Assembly: GCA_017512905.1 (NCBI GenBank)
Contig: JAFWEL010000136.1
Coordinates: 1 to 47,725 of the forward strand
Direction: 5' to 3'
Length of the DNA: 47,725 nucleotides
Origin: Clostridia bacterium
GTDB taxonomy: Bacteria; Bacillota; Clostridia; Christensenellales; Aristaeellaceae
Made by a program: the position numbers and the translations under genes. Below the pieces are notes generated by a model, which made no database searches, was not told the DNA's origin, and saw only the letters and a list, made by a program, of their open reading frames with translations. Positions within the stretch are counted from its first letter, which is position 1. Each line of letters starts with the position of its first letter. Shown one piece after another: positions 16,560-25,166 of this stretch.

Positions 16560-18362
16560 ATGGCAAAGAACAGATATCTGGGCAGCTATCCGGTCATCGG
16601 CATCCGGCCCACCATCGACGGCCGCCGCGGCGTGCTGAAGGTGCGCGAGAGCCTGGAGGACCAGACCATGAACATGGCGAAGTCCGCCGCGAAGCTGTTT
16701 GAGGAAAACCTGCGCTATTCCAACGGCGAGCCCGTGAAGGTGGTCATCGCCGATACCACCATCGGCCGCGTGGCCGAGGCCGCCGCCTGCGAGGAGAAGT
16801 TCCGCCGGGAGGGCGTGGCCATCACCCTGACCGTGACCCCCTGCTGGTGCTACGGCTCCGAGACCATGGACATGGACCGCAACACCATCAAGGCCGTGTG
16901 GGGCTTCAACGGCACCGAGCGCCCCGGCGCGGTGTACCTGGCCTCCGTGCTGGCCACCCACGCCCAGAAGGGCCTGCCCGCCTTCGGCATCTACGGCCAT
17001 GAGGTCCAGGAGGCCGACGACACCTCCATCCCCGAGGACGTGAAGGAAAAGCTGCTGCGGTTCGGCCGCGCCGCCGTCGCCGCCGCCACCATGCGGGGCA
17101 AGAGCTACCTGCAGATCGGCGCCATCACCATGGGCATCGGCGGCTCCATCATCGACAGCAAGTTCATCGAGGAATACCTGGGCATGCGCGTGGAGAGCGT
17201 AGACGAGGTCGAGATCATCCGCCGCATGACGCTGGGCATCTACGACGAGAAGGAATACAAGAAGCTGAAGAAGTGGGCCGAGGCCAACGTCATCGAGGGC
17301 TTCGACAAGAACCCCGAGGCGCTGCAGAAGAGCCGCGAGGACAAGGACAAGGATTGGGACTTCACCCTGAAGATGTACCTGATCATCAAGGACCTGCTCA
17401 ACGGCAACCCCAACCTGCCCAAGGGCAATGAGGAAGAGGCCGTGGGCCACAACGCCATCGCCGGCGGCTTCCAGGGCCAGCGTCAGTGGACCGACTTCTA
17501 TCCCAACTGCGACTATCCCGAGGCCATGCTGAACACGTCCTTCGACCACAACGGCGCCCGCGAGCCCTATGTGTTCGCCACCGAGAACGACGTGCTGAAC
17601 GGCCTGGGCATGCTGTTCATGAAGCTGCTCACCAACCGCGCCCAGATGTTCGCCGACGTGCGCACCTACTGGAGCCCCGAGGCCGTGAAGCGCTGCACCG
17701 GCTATGAGGTCGAGGGCAAGGCCAAGGAGAACGGCGGCTTCATCCACCTGATCAACTCCGGCGCGTGCTGCCTGGACGCCAACGGCCAGGCCCGCGACAA
17801 GGACGGCAACCGCCTGATGAAGCCCTGGTACGAGGTCACCGAGGAAGACCAGAAGGCCATCATGGCGAAGACCACCTGGAACTACGCCGACCTGGGCTAC
17901 TTCCGCGGCGGCGGATATTCCAGCCGCTTCGTGACCGACTGCGAGATGCCCGCCACGATGATCCGCCTGAACCTGGTGGACGGCCTGGGCCCGATGCTGC
18001 AGATCGCCGAAGGCTGGACGGTGGCCCTGCCCGACGAGGTGACCGACACCCTGTGGAAGCGCACCGACTACACCTGGCCCTGCACCTGGTTCACCCCCCG
18101 CTGCGACGGCGTGGAGGGCAGCCCCTTCAAGACCGCCTATGACGTGATGAACAACTGGGGCGCCAACCACGGCGCGATCAGCTACGGCCACATCGGCGCG
18201 GACCTGATCACCTTCTGCTCCATGCTGCGCATCCCCGTGGCCATGCACAACGTGCCCGTCTCGAAGATCTTCCGCCCCGCGGCCTGGAACGCCTTCGGCA
18301 TGGACAAGGAGGGCGCCGACTATCGCGCCTGCGCCAACTATGGCCCGTTCTACAAGAAGTAA
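16560..18362 (+). CDS. fucI: L-fucose isomerase
   Basis: FucI converts L-fucose to L-fuculose, and often D-arabinose to D-ribulose, with Mn2+. The 600-residue protein matches the family along its length: [20 protein letters not shown] at the start and [14 protein letters not shown] near residue 95. The metal ligands known in E. coli are present: Glu in [10 protein letters not shown], Asp in [12 protein letters not shown], and His in NWGANHG near residue 535. AAGGAGG lies 11 bases before the ATG at 16560; a TTG 9 bases upstream is too close to it. fucU follows. No fuculokinase or aldolase gene is in the window. Confidence 0.95.
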   Translation: MAKNRYLGSYPVIGIRPTIDGRRGVLKVRESLEDQTMNMAKSAAKLFEENLRYSNGEPVKVVIADTTIGRVAEAAACEEKFRREGVAITLTVTPCWCYGSETMDMDRNTIKAVWGFNGTERPGAVYLASVLATHAQKGLPAFGIYGHEVQEADDTSIPEDVKEKLLRFGRAAVAAATMRGKSYLQIGAITMGIGGSIIDSKFIEEYLGMRVESVDEVEIIRRMTLGIYDEKEYKKLKKWAEANVIEGFDKNPEALQKSREDKDKDWDFTLKMYLIIKDLLNGNPNLPKGNEEEAVGHNAIAGGFQGQRQWTDFYPNCDYPEAMLNTSFDHNGAREPYVFATENDVLNGLGMLFMKLLTNRAQMFADVRTYWSPEAVKRCTGYEVEGKAKENGGFIHLINSGACCLDANGQARDKDGNRLMKPWYEVTEEDQKAIMAKTTWNYADLGYFRGGGYSSRFVTDCEMPATMIRLNLVDGLGPMLQIAEGWTVALPDEVTDTLWKRTDYTWPCTWFTPRCDGVEGSPFKTAYDVMNNWGANHGAISYGHIGADLITFCSMLRIPVAMHNVPVSKIFRPAAWNAFGMDKEGADYRACANYGPFYKK

Positions 18363-18376
18363 TCGACTATAATTAG

Positions 18377-18507
18377 CTGGGGCTGTCTCAAAACAACAGC
18401 GTTTCGGAAAACGTGTCCGTAGGGGTGGCAATCTGCCGCCATATGGCGCCTGATAGGCGCCGCTACACCCGCTTTCACAATAAGAATTCGTTTTGAGGCA
18501 GCCCCAG
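18377..18507. repeat. Inverted-repeat element between fucI and fucU
   Basis: The ends CTGGGGCTGTCTCAAAAC and GTTTTGAGGCAGCCCCAG match with one mismatch over 18 bases. Inside lies a GGCAATCTGCCGCC/GGCGCCGCTAC module shared with repeats at 21306 and 43591. The 131-base element would form a long hairpin in the fuc transcript, and it looks like a small non-autonomous insertion. Confidence 0.75.
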
Positions 18508-18539
18508 TCATTTGACAATCCAGAAAGGGTGTGCTTGAT

Positions 18540-18971
18540 ATGCTCAAGGGTATTCCGAACCTGTTGACCCCCGAACTGCTGAAGATCCTGATGGAGATGG
18601 GTCACGGCGACACGCTGGTGATCGGCGACGGCAACTTCCCGGCGGCGGCCATGGCGAAGGATTGCAAGCTGGTGCGCCTGGACGGCCACGGTGTGCCGGA
18701 GATCCTGGACGCCATACTGAAGTTCTTCCCGCTGGACCCCTATGTGGAGACCCCCGTCAGCCTGATGGAGGTCGTGCCCGGCGACCCGGTGGAGACTCCC
18801 ATCTGGAACGAGTACGCGAAGATCGTCGAAAAGTACGAGCCCGGCACCAAGATCGGCCACATCGAGCGCTTCAAGTTCTACGACGAGGCGAAGAAGGCCT
18901 ACGTCATCATCGCCACCAGCGAAGCCGCGCTGTACGCCAACGTGATTTTGCAGAAGGGCGTTGTGAAATAA
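18540..18971 (+). CDS. fucU: L-fucose mutarotase
   Basis: FucU (RbsD/FucU family) interconverts the anomers of L-fucose and so feeds FucI. The 143-residue protein begins MLKGIPNLLTPELLKILMEM, followed by GHGDTLVIGDGNFP with the catalytic-site histidine of the family. Length is normal. I chose the ATG at 18540, with AAAGGG 10 bases upstream; a GTG at 18531 is too close to that site. It follows fucI across a hairpin element, probably in the same transcript. A long inverted repeat at 18985-19080 likely ends transcription. Confidence 0.92.
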   Translation: MLKGIPNLLTPELLKILMEMGHGDTLVIGDGNFPAAAMAKDCKLVRLDGHGVPEILDAILKFFPLDPYVETPVSLMEVVPGDPVETPIWNEYAKIVEKYEPGTKIGHIERFKFYDEAKKAYVIIATSEAALYANVILQKGVVK

Positions 18972-18984
18972 GCGCTGTTTAAAA

Positions 18985-19080
18985 AGATCCTTCGACTGCG
19001 CTGCGCTCCGCTCAGGATGACAGGACTGTGTACGTTGTCATCCTGAGCGGAGCCGCGAAAGCGGCGCAGTCGAAGGATCT
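18985..19080. repeat. Inverted repeat AGATCCTTCGACTGCG type, bidirectional terminator
   Basis: AGATCCTTCGACTGCG and CGCAGTCGAAGGATCT pair perfectly, with an inner CTCCGCTCAGGATGACA/TGTCATCCTGAGCGGAG stem. It sits between the convergent fucU and AraC genes and probably ends both transcripts. A related copy is at 38889-38990. Repeats with this GGATGACA core are familiar in gut bacterial genomes. Confidence 0.8.
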
Positions 19081-19083
19081 TTA

Positions 19084-19989
19084 TTATAGCTTCCTCGCCC
19101 CCACGCCGCCATGCTTCTTCTGGTACAGCACACTGCTGTTGCGGTAGGCGATGGGGGTCACCTGTTGGATGGCTTTGAAGCGCTGGATGAAGTGGCTGGT
19201 GTCGCAGAAGCCCAGCTCCTGGGCGATGCGCTCCACGGGCCAGGAGGTGGTCTCCAGCAGGTAGCAGGCGTGGCTGATCTTTCGGCTCATCACGTACTTG
19301 GAAAAGGTGGTGCCCACGGTCCTGGAGAACAGGTTGGAGAAATAGGCCGGGTGATAGCCGAAGGCCTGGGCGATCTCCGTCAGGGTCAGGCGGTGGTCGA
19401 TGTTTTCGTCGATGTACCTCAATATCCTGTGGTTCACCGGGTGGCCGCTGTTTTCGATCTCCACCCGCTTGCACAGCGTCATCAGTATGTTGTACAACAG
19501 CAGGCTGATGCCCGGGCCTTCCTGGCGGGACTGGTAGAGGATCGAGGTGCACATATTCATCACGTCGGTGAAGGCCCCGCCCTCGTAGATGGGCCCGCCC
19601 AGGTCCAGTATGTGGCGGGTCAGCTGGGCGCTGTTGCCCCCGGCGTATTCCACCCACACCAGGCCCAGCGGGTCGTTGGGATCGGTGGAATACATATGAC
19701 CCTCGTTGCTGGCCATCACGAACAGCTGCCCGGCGTGTACCCCGAAGGTGTGCCCCCGGGTGGACACCGTGCCCCGGCCATAGAGCACACAGTGGATCAT
19801 GCTGTAGGGATAGGCGTCGTCGCGGCTGATCAGGAAATCCCGGGGCGTCTGCAACACGATGCCCGCCCGGTTCACCTGGATGTACAGGCTGTTGGGGTCC
19901 ACGGAACGGGGCGCGATGTAGTACACGTCGTGGGGCACGCTGCCCACGATGTCGTGCTCCAGGTCATCCGCGTAGTAGTTGCTGCGCAT
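19084..19989 (-). CDS. AraC-family transcription regulator
   Basis: The 301-residue protein has a cupin-like sensor domain (about 40-110) and a C-terminal AraC-type DNA-binding domain (about 185-285, with LTEIAQAFGYHPAYFSNLFS and GFCDTSHFIQRFKAIQQVTP). It is divergent from the second importer's binding-protein gene and transcribed from its own TGGACA-17-TATAAT promoter. It is the best candidate regulator of the 6-deoxysugar importer and the UroD/rhaM operon, both of which share a DNA motif. The start follows AAGGCGGTGAAAACCC. Confidence 0.87.
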   Translation of the reverse strand: MRSNYYADDLEHDIVGSVPHDVYYIAPRSVDPNSLYIQVNRAGIVLQTPRDFLISRDDAYPYSMIHCVLYGRGTVSTRGHTFGVHAGQLFVMASNEGHMYSTDPNDPLGLVWVEYAGGNSAQLTRHILDLGGPIYEGGAFTDVMNMCTSILYQSRQEGPGISLLLYNILMTLCKRVEIENSGHPVNHRILRYIDENIDHRLTLTEIAQAFGYHPAYFSNLFSRTVGTTFSKYVMSRKISHACYLLETTSWPVERIAQELGFCDTSHFIQRFKAIQQVTPIAYRNSSVLYQKKHGGVGARKL

Positions 19990-20013
19990 GGGTTTTCACC
20001 GCCTTACATCAAA

Positions 20014-20042
20014 ATTATACAATATCATCGGCGGTTTGTCCA
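20014..20042 (-). promoter_or_regulatory. Promoter for the AraC gene at 19084, TGGACA-17-TATAAT
   Basis: On minus, TGGACA and TATAAT are 17 bases apart, ending about 25 bases before the ATG at 19989. Confidence 0.8.
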
Positions 20043-20069
20043 CCTCTATCCCCCTCGATCACCTTTAAA

Positions 20070-20094
20070 ATATACAACTTCATACTTAATTTGT
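20070..20094 (+). promoter_or_regulatory. Operator-like motif upstream of binding-protein gene 2
   Basis: The 25-base motif begins ATATACAACTTC and ends TTAATTTGT. It matches the one at 25078-25102 in 19 of 25 positions, and lies just before a weak candidate promoter (TTGTGT-17-TATATT, 20098-20126). A shared regulator is inferred. Confidence 0.5.
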
Positions 20095-20221
20095 TAATTG
20101 TGTTTTACGCCCCCATTTGTTATATTATTATTGGAATTAACAATGCTATCGGATTATTTCCATTCCCGACGATGATTTCCGCCACGGGCGGAGGTTATAT
20201 AAGAACAAGGAGGAATAAACC

Positions 20222-21217
20222 ATGAAGAAACTCGTCGCACTGATTCTGGCCGTCATGATGCTCATGTCTCTGACCGCCGCTTTCGCCGAGAAGACCCCCA
20301 CGATCGCCTATGTGCCGAAGGTCATCGGCCAGCCATGGTGGGACCACGTGCAGCAGGGCGTTGAGCAGTGGGCCGCCGACAACGGCATCGACGTCATCTA
20401 CAAGGGCGGCACCACCGTTGACGCCGCGGAGCAGGTCCAGATCATGACCGACCTGGTCAACCAGGGCATCGACATCCTGTGCTTCTCTCCCAACGATCCC
20501 GACGCCTGCGAGGAAATCTGCAAGCAGGCCCGTGAAAAGGGCATCATCGTCATCGCCACCGAGGCCTCCGGCATGGAAAACGTCGATTTCGACATCGAGG
20601 CCTTCGACGAGGCCGGCCTGGGCGCTTTCCTGATGGACGAGCTGGCCGCGCAGATGGGCGAAGAGGGCGAGTATATCACCATGGTCGGCTCCATGACGAT
20701 GGAATCCCAGAACAACTGGGCTGACGCCGCCGTGGCCCGCGCCGAGGCCGCCTATCCCAACCTGGTGCTGGTGGACGACAAGCGCGTCGAGGACAACTCC
20801 GACGCTCAGGAAGCCTACAACCTGACCATGCAGCTGAAGGAAAAGTATCCGAACCTGAAGGGCATCCTGGGCACCGGCTCCTTCGACGCCCCCGGCGCTG
20901 CCCGCGCCATCGAGGAGATGGGCCTGACCGGCCAGATGTTCGCCATCTCCGTGGCCATGCCCGCTGAGGTTTCCGACTACCTTAAGAGCGGCACCCTGAA
21001 GTCCGTCGCCCTGTGGGACGCCTCCGTCACCGCCAAGGTGCAGCTGAACGCCGCCATGAAGCTGTTCGCCGGCGAGGAAATCGGCGAGGGCTCCGACCTG
21101 GGCGAGGAAGGCTACAACGCCGTGCACATCGCCGACAACGGCAAGGGCAAGAACTTCATCTTCGGCGATGGCTACCTGGCCGTCACCGTGGACAACTGGG
21201 AGTCCTTCGGCTTCTGA
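20222..21217 (+). CDS. Sugar-binding protein of importer 2 (RhaS/LsrB-like)
   Basis: The 331-residue protein has a signal peptide (MKKLVALILAVMMLMSLTA, cleavage after AFA near residue 22) and a type 1 periplasmic-binding domain beginning IAYVPKVIGQPWWDHVQQGV, a pattern closest to rhamnose and autoinducer-2 binding proteins. With fucI, fucU and rhaM nearby, a 6-deoxyhexose ligand is likely (inference). There is no lipobox cysteine. AAGGAGGAATAAACC precedes the ATG. A terminator-like hairpin follows at once, so this gene can be expressed above the ATPase and permeases. Confidence 0.88.
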   Translation: MKKLVALILAVMMLMSLTAAFAEKTPTIAYVPKVIGQPWWDHVQQGVEQWAADNGIDVIYKGGTTVDAAEQVQIMTDLVNQGIDILCFSPNDPDACEEICKQAREKGIIVIATEASGMENVDFDIEAFDEAGLGAFLMDELAAQMGEEGEYITMVGSMTMESQNNWADAAVARAEAAYPNLVLVDDKRVEDNSDAQEAYNLTMQLKEKYPNLKGILGTGSFDAPGAARAIEEMGLTGQMFAISVAMPAEVSDYLKSGTLKSVALWDASVTAKVQLNAAMKLFAGEEIGEGSDLGEEGYNAVHIADNGKGKNFIFGDGYLAVTVDNWESFGF

Positions 21218-21251
21218 TCCAAAGGATTTGAGCCTCGAACCCCAACACCCC

Positions 21252-21287
21252 CGAGGCAGGGAAGGCTTTCTTCCCTGCCTCGTTCGG
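21252..21287 (+). terminator. Attenuating terminator after binding-protein gene 2
   Basis: CGAGGCAGGGAA and TTCCCTGCCTCG form a 12-base-pair stem with a 7-base loop, followed by TTCGGTT. The partial T run suggests incomplete termination ahead of the ATPase gene. Confidence 0.7.
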
Positions 21288-21305
21288 TTCAATCGCATGC
21301 GGGAT

Positions 21306-21377
21306 GTTGGTGGCGACTGATAGTCGCCGCTACACTGACGCCGGAACCACCAGTAGCGGCGGCAATCTGCCGCCATG
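21306..21377. repeat. GGCGACTGATAGTCGCC-type palindromic repeat
   Basis: Two small palindromes, GGCGACTGATAGTCGCC and GGCGGCAATCTGCCGCC, lie side by side with TAGCGG/CCGCTA borders. Related units occur at 18419-18475 and, inverted, at 43591-43669. It is a short dispersed palindromic repeat in the leader before the ATPase gene. Confidence 0.65.
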
Positions 21378-21398
21378 AACTTCGATGTCAACCGTGAA

Positions 21399-21441
21399 CG
21401 CTGATGGGGGCGCAGCGCCCCGCGCCGCGTCGCCATCAGCG
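21399..21441 (+). promoter_or_regulatory. Hairpin in the leader of ATPase gene 2
   Basis: CGCTGATGG (21399-21407) pairs with CCATCAGCG (21433-21441), and the inner GGGGCG/CGCCCC arms form a second stem. It ends 35 bases before the ATPase ATG and may tune expression. Confidence 0.45.
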
Positions 21442-21475
21442 GTTACGAAACCAAAAAGACAAGGAGCAATGCAGC

Positions 21476-22960
21476 ATGTCTGAATACCTGCTTCAAATGA
21501 CCGGCATTGACAAGCGCTTCGGCGGCGTTCACGCCCTGGACCACGTCAATTTCGCGGTCAGGCCCGGCAAGGTCATGTGCCTGGCCGGGGAAAACGGGTG
21601 CGGCAAATCCACGCTGGTGAAGATCATCTCCGGCGTGTACACCCGCGACGAGGGCGAGGTGATGTTCGAGGGCCAGCCCATCACCCACATCACCCCCGCG
21701 GAGGCCACGCGCCTGGGCATACAGGTCATCTACCAGGACCTGTCCATCTTCCCGAACCTGACGGTCATGGAAAACCTGGCCATCAACAGCGAGATCACGG
21801 CCAACCGCAGGATCGTGAACCGCAAGCGCTGGGAGCAGACCGCGAAGGAGGCCCTCTCCAAGATCGGCTACGACATCGACCTGTACGCCAAGATGGGCGA
21901 CCTGTCGGTGGCGGACAAGCAGCTGGTGGCCATCTGCCGGGCGCTGCTGTTCAACGCCAAGCTGATCATCATGGACGAGCCCACCACCGCCCTGACCAAG
22001 AAGGAGGTTGACGCGCTGTTCAAGACGGTGCGCCAGCTGCGGGATTCGGGCATCGCCATCATGTTCATCAGCCACAAGACCGAGGAAATCTTTGAAATCT
22101 CCGACGACGTGTGCATCATGCGCAACGGCAAAAACGTGTTCTCCGGCCCCACCGCCGAGCTGACCAAAAAGGACTTCACCTACTACATGACCGGCCGCGA
22201 GCTGGAGGACGATTACTTCGTGCCCACCAACATCAGCAAGGAGCCGGTGCTGAAGGTGGACCGCCTGACCTGGAACGGCAAGTTCCGCGACGTCAGCTTC
22301 GACCTGCGCAAGGGCGAGATCCTGGGCATCACCGGCCTGCTGGGCTCCGGCCGCACCGAGCTGGCCCTGGCGCTGTTCGGCCTGGGCAAGATCAACGGCG
22401 GCACCATCAGCCTGAACGGCCAGCCGGTGAAGATCACCTCGCCCATCGACGCCCAGAAGAAGCGCATCGGCTACGTGCCTGAGGACCGGCTGACCGAGGG
22501 CCTTTGCCTGCGCCAGCCCATCGCCGACAACATCATGTTGTCCTCGCTGAAGCAGCTGACCCGGGTCCTGGGCACGCTCAGCCACGACGAGCTGTTTGAG
22601 AAATCCAACGAGTGGGTCAAGAAGTTCTCCATCGCCACCGACGACGCCCACAAGCACGCCTCCACCCTCTCCGGCGGCAACCAGCAGAAGATCGTGCTTT
22701 CCAAGTGGCTGAACAACGACCTGGACGTGCTGATCCTCAACGGCCCCACCGTGGGCGTGGACATCGGCGCGAAGCAGGATATCCACGCGCTGGTGCACGA
22801 CCTGGCCAACCAGGGTCTGGCGGTCATCATCATCTCCGACGACCTGGCCGAGGTGGTGGTCAACTGCAACCGGGTGATCGTGATGAAGGACGGCGCCATC
22901 GTGGGCGAGATGACCGGCGACAGGATCACCGAAGAGCACATCCTCGAGATCATACGATAA
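21476..22960 (+). CDS. Sugar ABC importer ATPase 2
   Basis: This 494-residue double ATP-binding protein drives importer 2. Domain 1 is canonical (GENGCGKST, MDEPTTALT). Domain 2 keeps LSGGNQQKIVLSKWL, but its Walker B reads LILNGPTVGVD, with Asn-Gly in place of Asp-Glu, so this site probably does not hydrolyse ATP well. Related transporters share this form. I chose ATG 21476, preceded by AAGGAGC; earlier codons fall in a hairpin. Two permease genes follow at 12-13-base gaps. Confidence 0.92.
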   Translation: MSEYLLQMTGIDKRFGGVHALDHVNFAVRPGKVMCLAGENGCGKSTLVKIISGVYTRDEGEVMFEGQPITHITPAEATRLGIQVIYQDLSIFPNLTVMENLAINSEITANRRIVNRKRWEQTAKEALSKIGYDIDLYAKMGDLSVADKQLVAICRALLFNAKLIIMDEPTTALTKKEVDALFKTVRQLRDSGIAIMFISHKTEEIFEISDDVCIMRNGKNVFSGPTAELTKKDFTYYMTGRELEDDYFVPTNISKEPVLKVDRLTWNGKFRDVSFDLRKGEILGITGLLGSGRTELALALFGLGKINGGTISLNGQPVKITSPIDAQKKRIGYVPEDRLTEGLCLRQPIADNIMLSSLKQLTRVLGTLSHDELFEKSNEWVKKFSIATDDAHKHASTLSGGNQQKIVLSKWLNNDLDVLILNGPTVGVDIGAKQDIHALVHDLANQGLAVIIISDDLAEVVVNCNRVIVMKDGAIVGEMTGDRITEEHILEIIR

Positions 22961-22972
22961 GGAGGCGCGGAC

Positions 22973-23992
22973 ATGAATAAGGCAAAGCTGAAGCGCATGA
23001 CGCGCAGGACGGAATTCTACATGCTGATCGTGCTGCTGCTGCTGTGCGTGGTTGTACAGATCAAATCCGGCGGCAAGCTGATCACGCTGCCCGGGGTATT
23101 CACCCGCCTGAACGTGACGGTGCTGCGCACGATGGTGGTGGACGGCATGTTCGCCATGTGCTCGCTGGTGGTCATGATCTCCGGCGGCTTCGACCTGTCC
23201 TTCCCGGCCATCGCGGCCCTGTCCTACTCGCTGGCGACCACGATCTGCCTGAACAACGGCTGGTGCGCCACGAACCCGCTGGCGGGCTTCGCGCTGGCCG
23301 TGGCCATCGGCTGGGTACTGGGCATGCTCAACGGCTGGATCATCTCCAACTTCAAGCTGAACACGATGATCGTCACCCTGGGCACCCAGACCTTCTTCAC
23401 CGGCATCTCCATGGGCCTTTTGAAGCTGAAGGAGATCACCTCCACGCTGCCCGAGGGCATGAAGACCTTCGGCAAGCTGTACATCTTTGAAAGCGCCGAC
23501 CCGGCCAGCGGCATACGCTTCACGCTGTCGGCCATGGTGCTGTTCCTGATCGCGCTGTGCGCCATCGTGTCGTTCATGCTGAACAAGACCATGTTCGGCC
23601 GGGCGCTGTACGCCATCGGCGGCAACGAGGTCTCCGCCGAGCGCGCCGGCTACAACGTGAAGAAGACCAAGTTCCTGCTGTACTCCGCCGTGGGCGCGCT
23701 GGCCGGCTTCATCGGCATGATCCGCGTGTGCATGGAGAGCCAGTCCATCCCCAAGGCCATGATCGGCAAGGAGATGACCATCATCCCCGCCGTCATCCTC
23801 GGCGGCGCTTCGATCTACGGCGGCGAGGGCACGGTGTTCGGCACGATGGTGGCCGTGGGCATCATCTCGCTGGTATCCAACTCCATGCTGATCCTGGGCA
23901 TCGACACCTACTGGCAGCAGTTCTTCAACGGCCTGGTCATACTGGTGGGCGTCACCGTGTCCGCCCTGCAGGCCAAGCGCCAGAAGCAGTAA
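22973..23992 (+). CDS. Sugar ABC importer 2 permease (RbsC type)
   Basis: This 339-residue membrane protein has the family motif MISGGFDLSFPA near residue 68 and about eight to ten hydrophobic segments. Its N-terminus (KAKLKRMTRRTEF) is basic and cytoplasmic. AAGGAGGCGCGGAC precedes the ATG. It pairs with the next permease to form the channel of the presumed 6-deoxysugar importer. Confidence 0.92.
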   Translation: MNKAKLKRMTRRTEFYMLIVLLLLCVVVQIKSGGKLITLPGVFTRLNVTVLRTMVVDGMFAMCSLVVMISGGFDLSFPAIAALSYSLATTICLNNGWCATNPLAGFALAVAIGWVLGMLNGWIISNFKLNTMIVTLGTQTFFTGISMGLLKLKEITSTLPEGMKTFGKLYIFESADPASGIRFTLSAMVLFLIALCAIVSFMLNKTMFGRALYAIGGNEVSAERAGYNVKKTKFLLYSAVGALAGFIGMIRVCMESQSIPKAMIGKEMTIIPAVILGGASIYGGEGTVFGTMVAVGIISLVSNSMLILGIDTYWQQFFNGLVILVGVTVSALQAKRQKQ

Positions 23993-24005
23993 GGAGGCAA
24001 AGGCA

Positions 24006-25016
24006 ATGAAAACGAAGACGCTTCAAAAACACAGCTATACCCTCATGCTGCTGGGCCTGATGGCCGTGGTGCTGCTGTTCTTCACCGTGCTCAAGGGCGG
24101 CATGCTCTGGAAGGGCGACGTGTGGCTGGGCATCGCCATGCAGTTTCCGGAATACGGCGTGGTCACGCTGGGCCTGATGTTCTGCTTCATCTGCGGCAAG
24201 ATGGACATGTCCTTCATGGCCCTGGGCGACTTCGCCACCATCATGGCCGTGCAGTACATGGCCAATCACGCCGACGCCCCCGCCGGCGGCGTGATCCTGG
24301 TGGGCATACTGATCGCCCTGGGCATCGCCGTGGTGGGCGGCCTGATCAACGGCCTGCTGGTCTCCGAGCTGGACATCCCCCCGGTGATGGCCACCATTTC
24401 GATGCAGCTGGTGTGGACAGGCCTGTCCGTGGCCCTGACCAGCGGCAACACCGTCAAGGGCCTGCCGGCGCTGTACACCGAGATCGGCCACAAGTACCTG
24501 TTCGGCTTCCTGCCGGTGCCGCTGCTGATCTTCCTGGTGATCTTCGCGCTGTGCTGGTTCCTGCTGAACCACACGGTATACGGCGAAAAGCTGTACATGG
24601 TGGGCACCAACATCAAGGCGGCGCGGTTCTCGGCCATCAACACCAAGCGCATGGTGGTGGGCACCTACATCCTCTGCGACGTGATCTGCTGCATCGGCTG
24701 CCTGCTGATGGTCAACACCATGGCCAGCGCCAAGGCCGACTACGGCACCAGCTACGTGATGCGCTGCATCCTCATCCTGGTGCTGGCGGGCGTGCTGCCC
24801 GACGGCGGCATGGGCAAGATCGGCAACGTGCTGATCGCCATCGTGACGATCCAGATCATCGCCACCGGCGTGAACATGTTCCCCAACCTGAACACCTATT
24901 ACGCCAGCCTGATCTGGGGCGGCCTGCTGATCGTCGTGCTGATCCTGAGCACCCGCGTGGGCGAGGGCGGCCTGTTTGGGCTGAAGCTGGGCGGAAAGAA
25001 GCAGCTGAAAGCGTGA
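24006..25016 (+). CDS. Sugar ABC importer 2 permease (RbsC type)
   Basis: This 336-residue membrane protein is related to the preceding permease; the conserved loop reads CGKMDMSFMALGDFA near residue 65. AAGGAGGCAAAGGCA lies before the ATG, 13 bases after the previous stop. It is the last gene of the importer. No clear terminator follows; an AT-rich region with an operator-like dyad and the next promoter begins about 60 bases on. Confidence 0.92.
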   Translation: MKTKTLQKHSYTLMLLGLMAVVLLFFTVLKGGMLWKGDVWLGIAMQFPEYGVVTLGLMFCFICGKMDMSFMALGDFATIMAVQYMANHADAPAGGVILVGILIALGIAVVGGLINGLLVSELDIPPVMATISMQLVWTGLSVALTSGNTVKGLPALYTEIGHKYLFGFLPVPLLIFLVIFALCWFLLNHTVYGEKLYMVGTNIKAARFSAINTKRMVVGTYILCDVICCIGCLLMVNTMASAKADYGTSYVMRCILILVLAGVLPDGGMGKIGNVLIAIVTIQIIATGVNMFPNLNTYYASLIWGGLLIVVLILSTRVGEGGLFGLKLGGKKQLKA

Positions 25017-25077
25017 TGCTTTCAAAAACAATAAATTTACGTTCCTGACGGCATGATTTTTTCGAAACATCCAAAGA

Positions 25078-25106
25078 ATATACAATTTCGGCTTGAATTT
25101 GTATAT
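25078..25106 (+). promoter_or_regulatory. Operator-like dyad upstream of the UroD-like gene
   Basis: ATATACAA and TTTGTATAT are inverted arms around 12 bases. The motif is shared with 20070-20094. TTGACA at 25111-25116 follows directly, with GATAAT 15 bases further on, so a protein bound here could control this promoter. Confidence 0.6.
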
Positions 25107-25166
25107 GGTATTGACAATTTGGGTTTGCTATGATAATGTTAACTTATATCGAAGGGAGTCTGCGCC

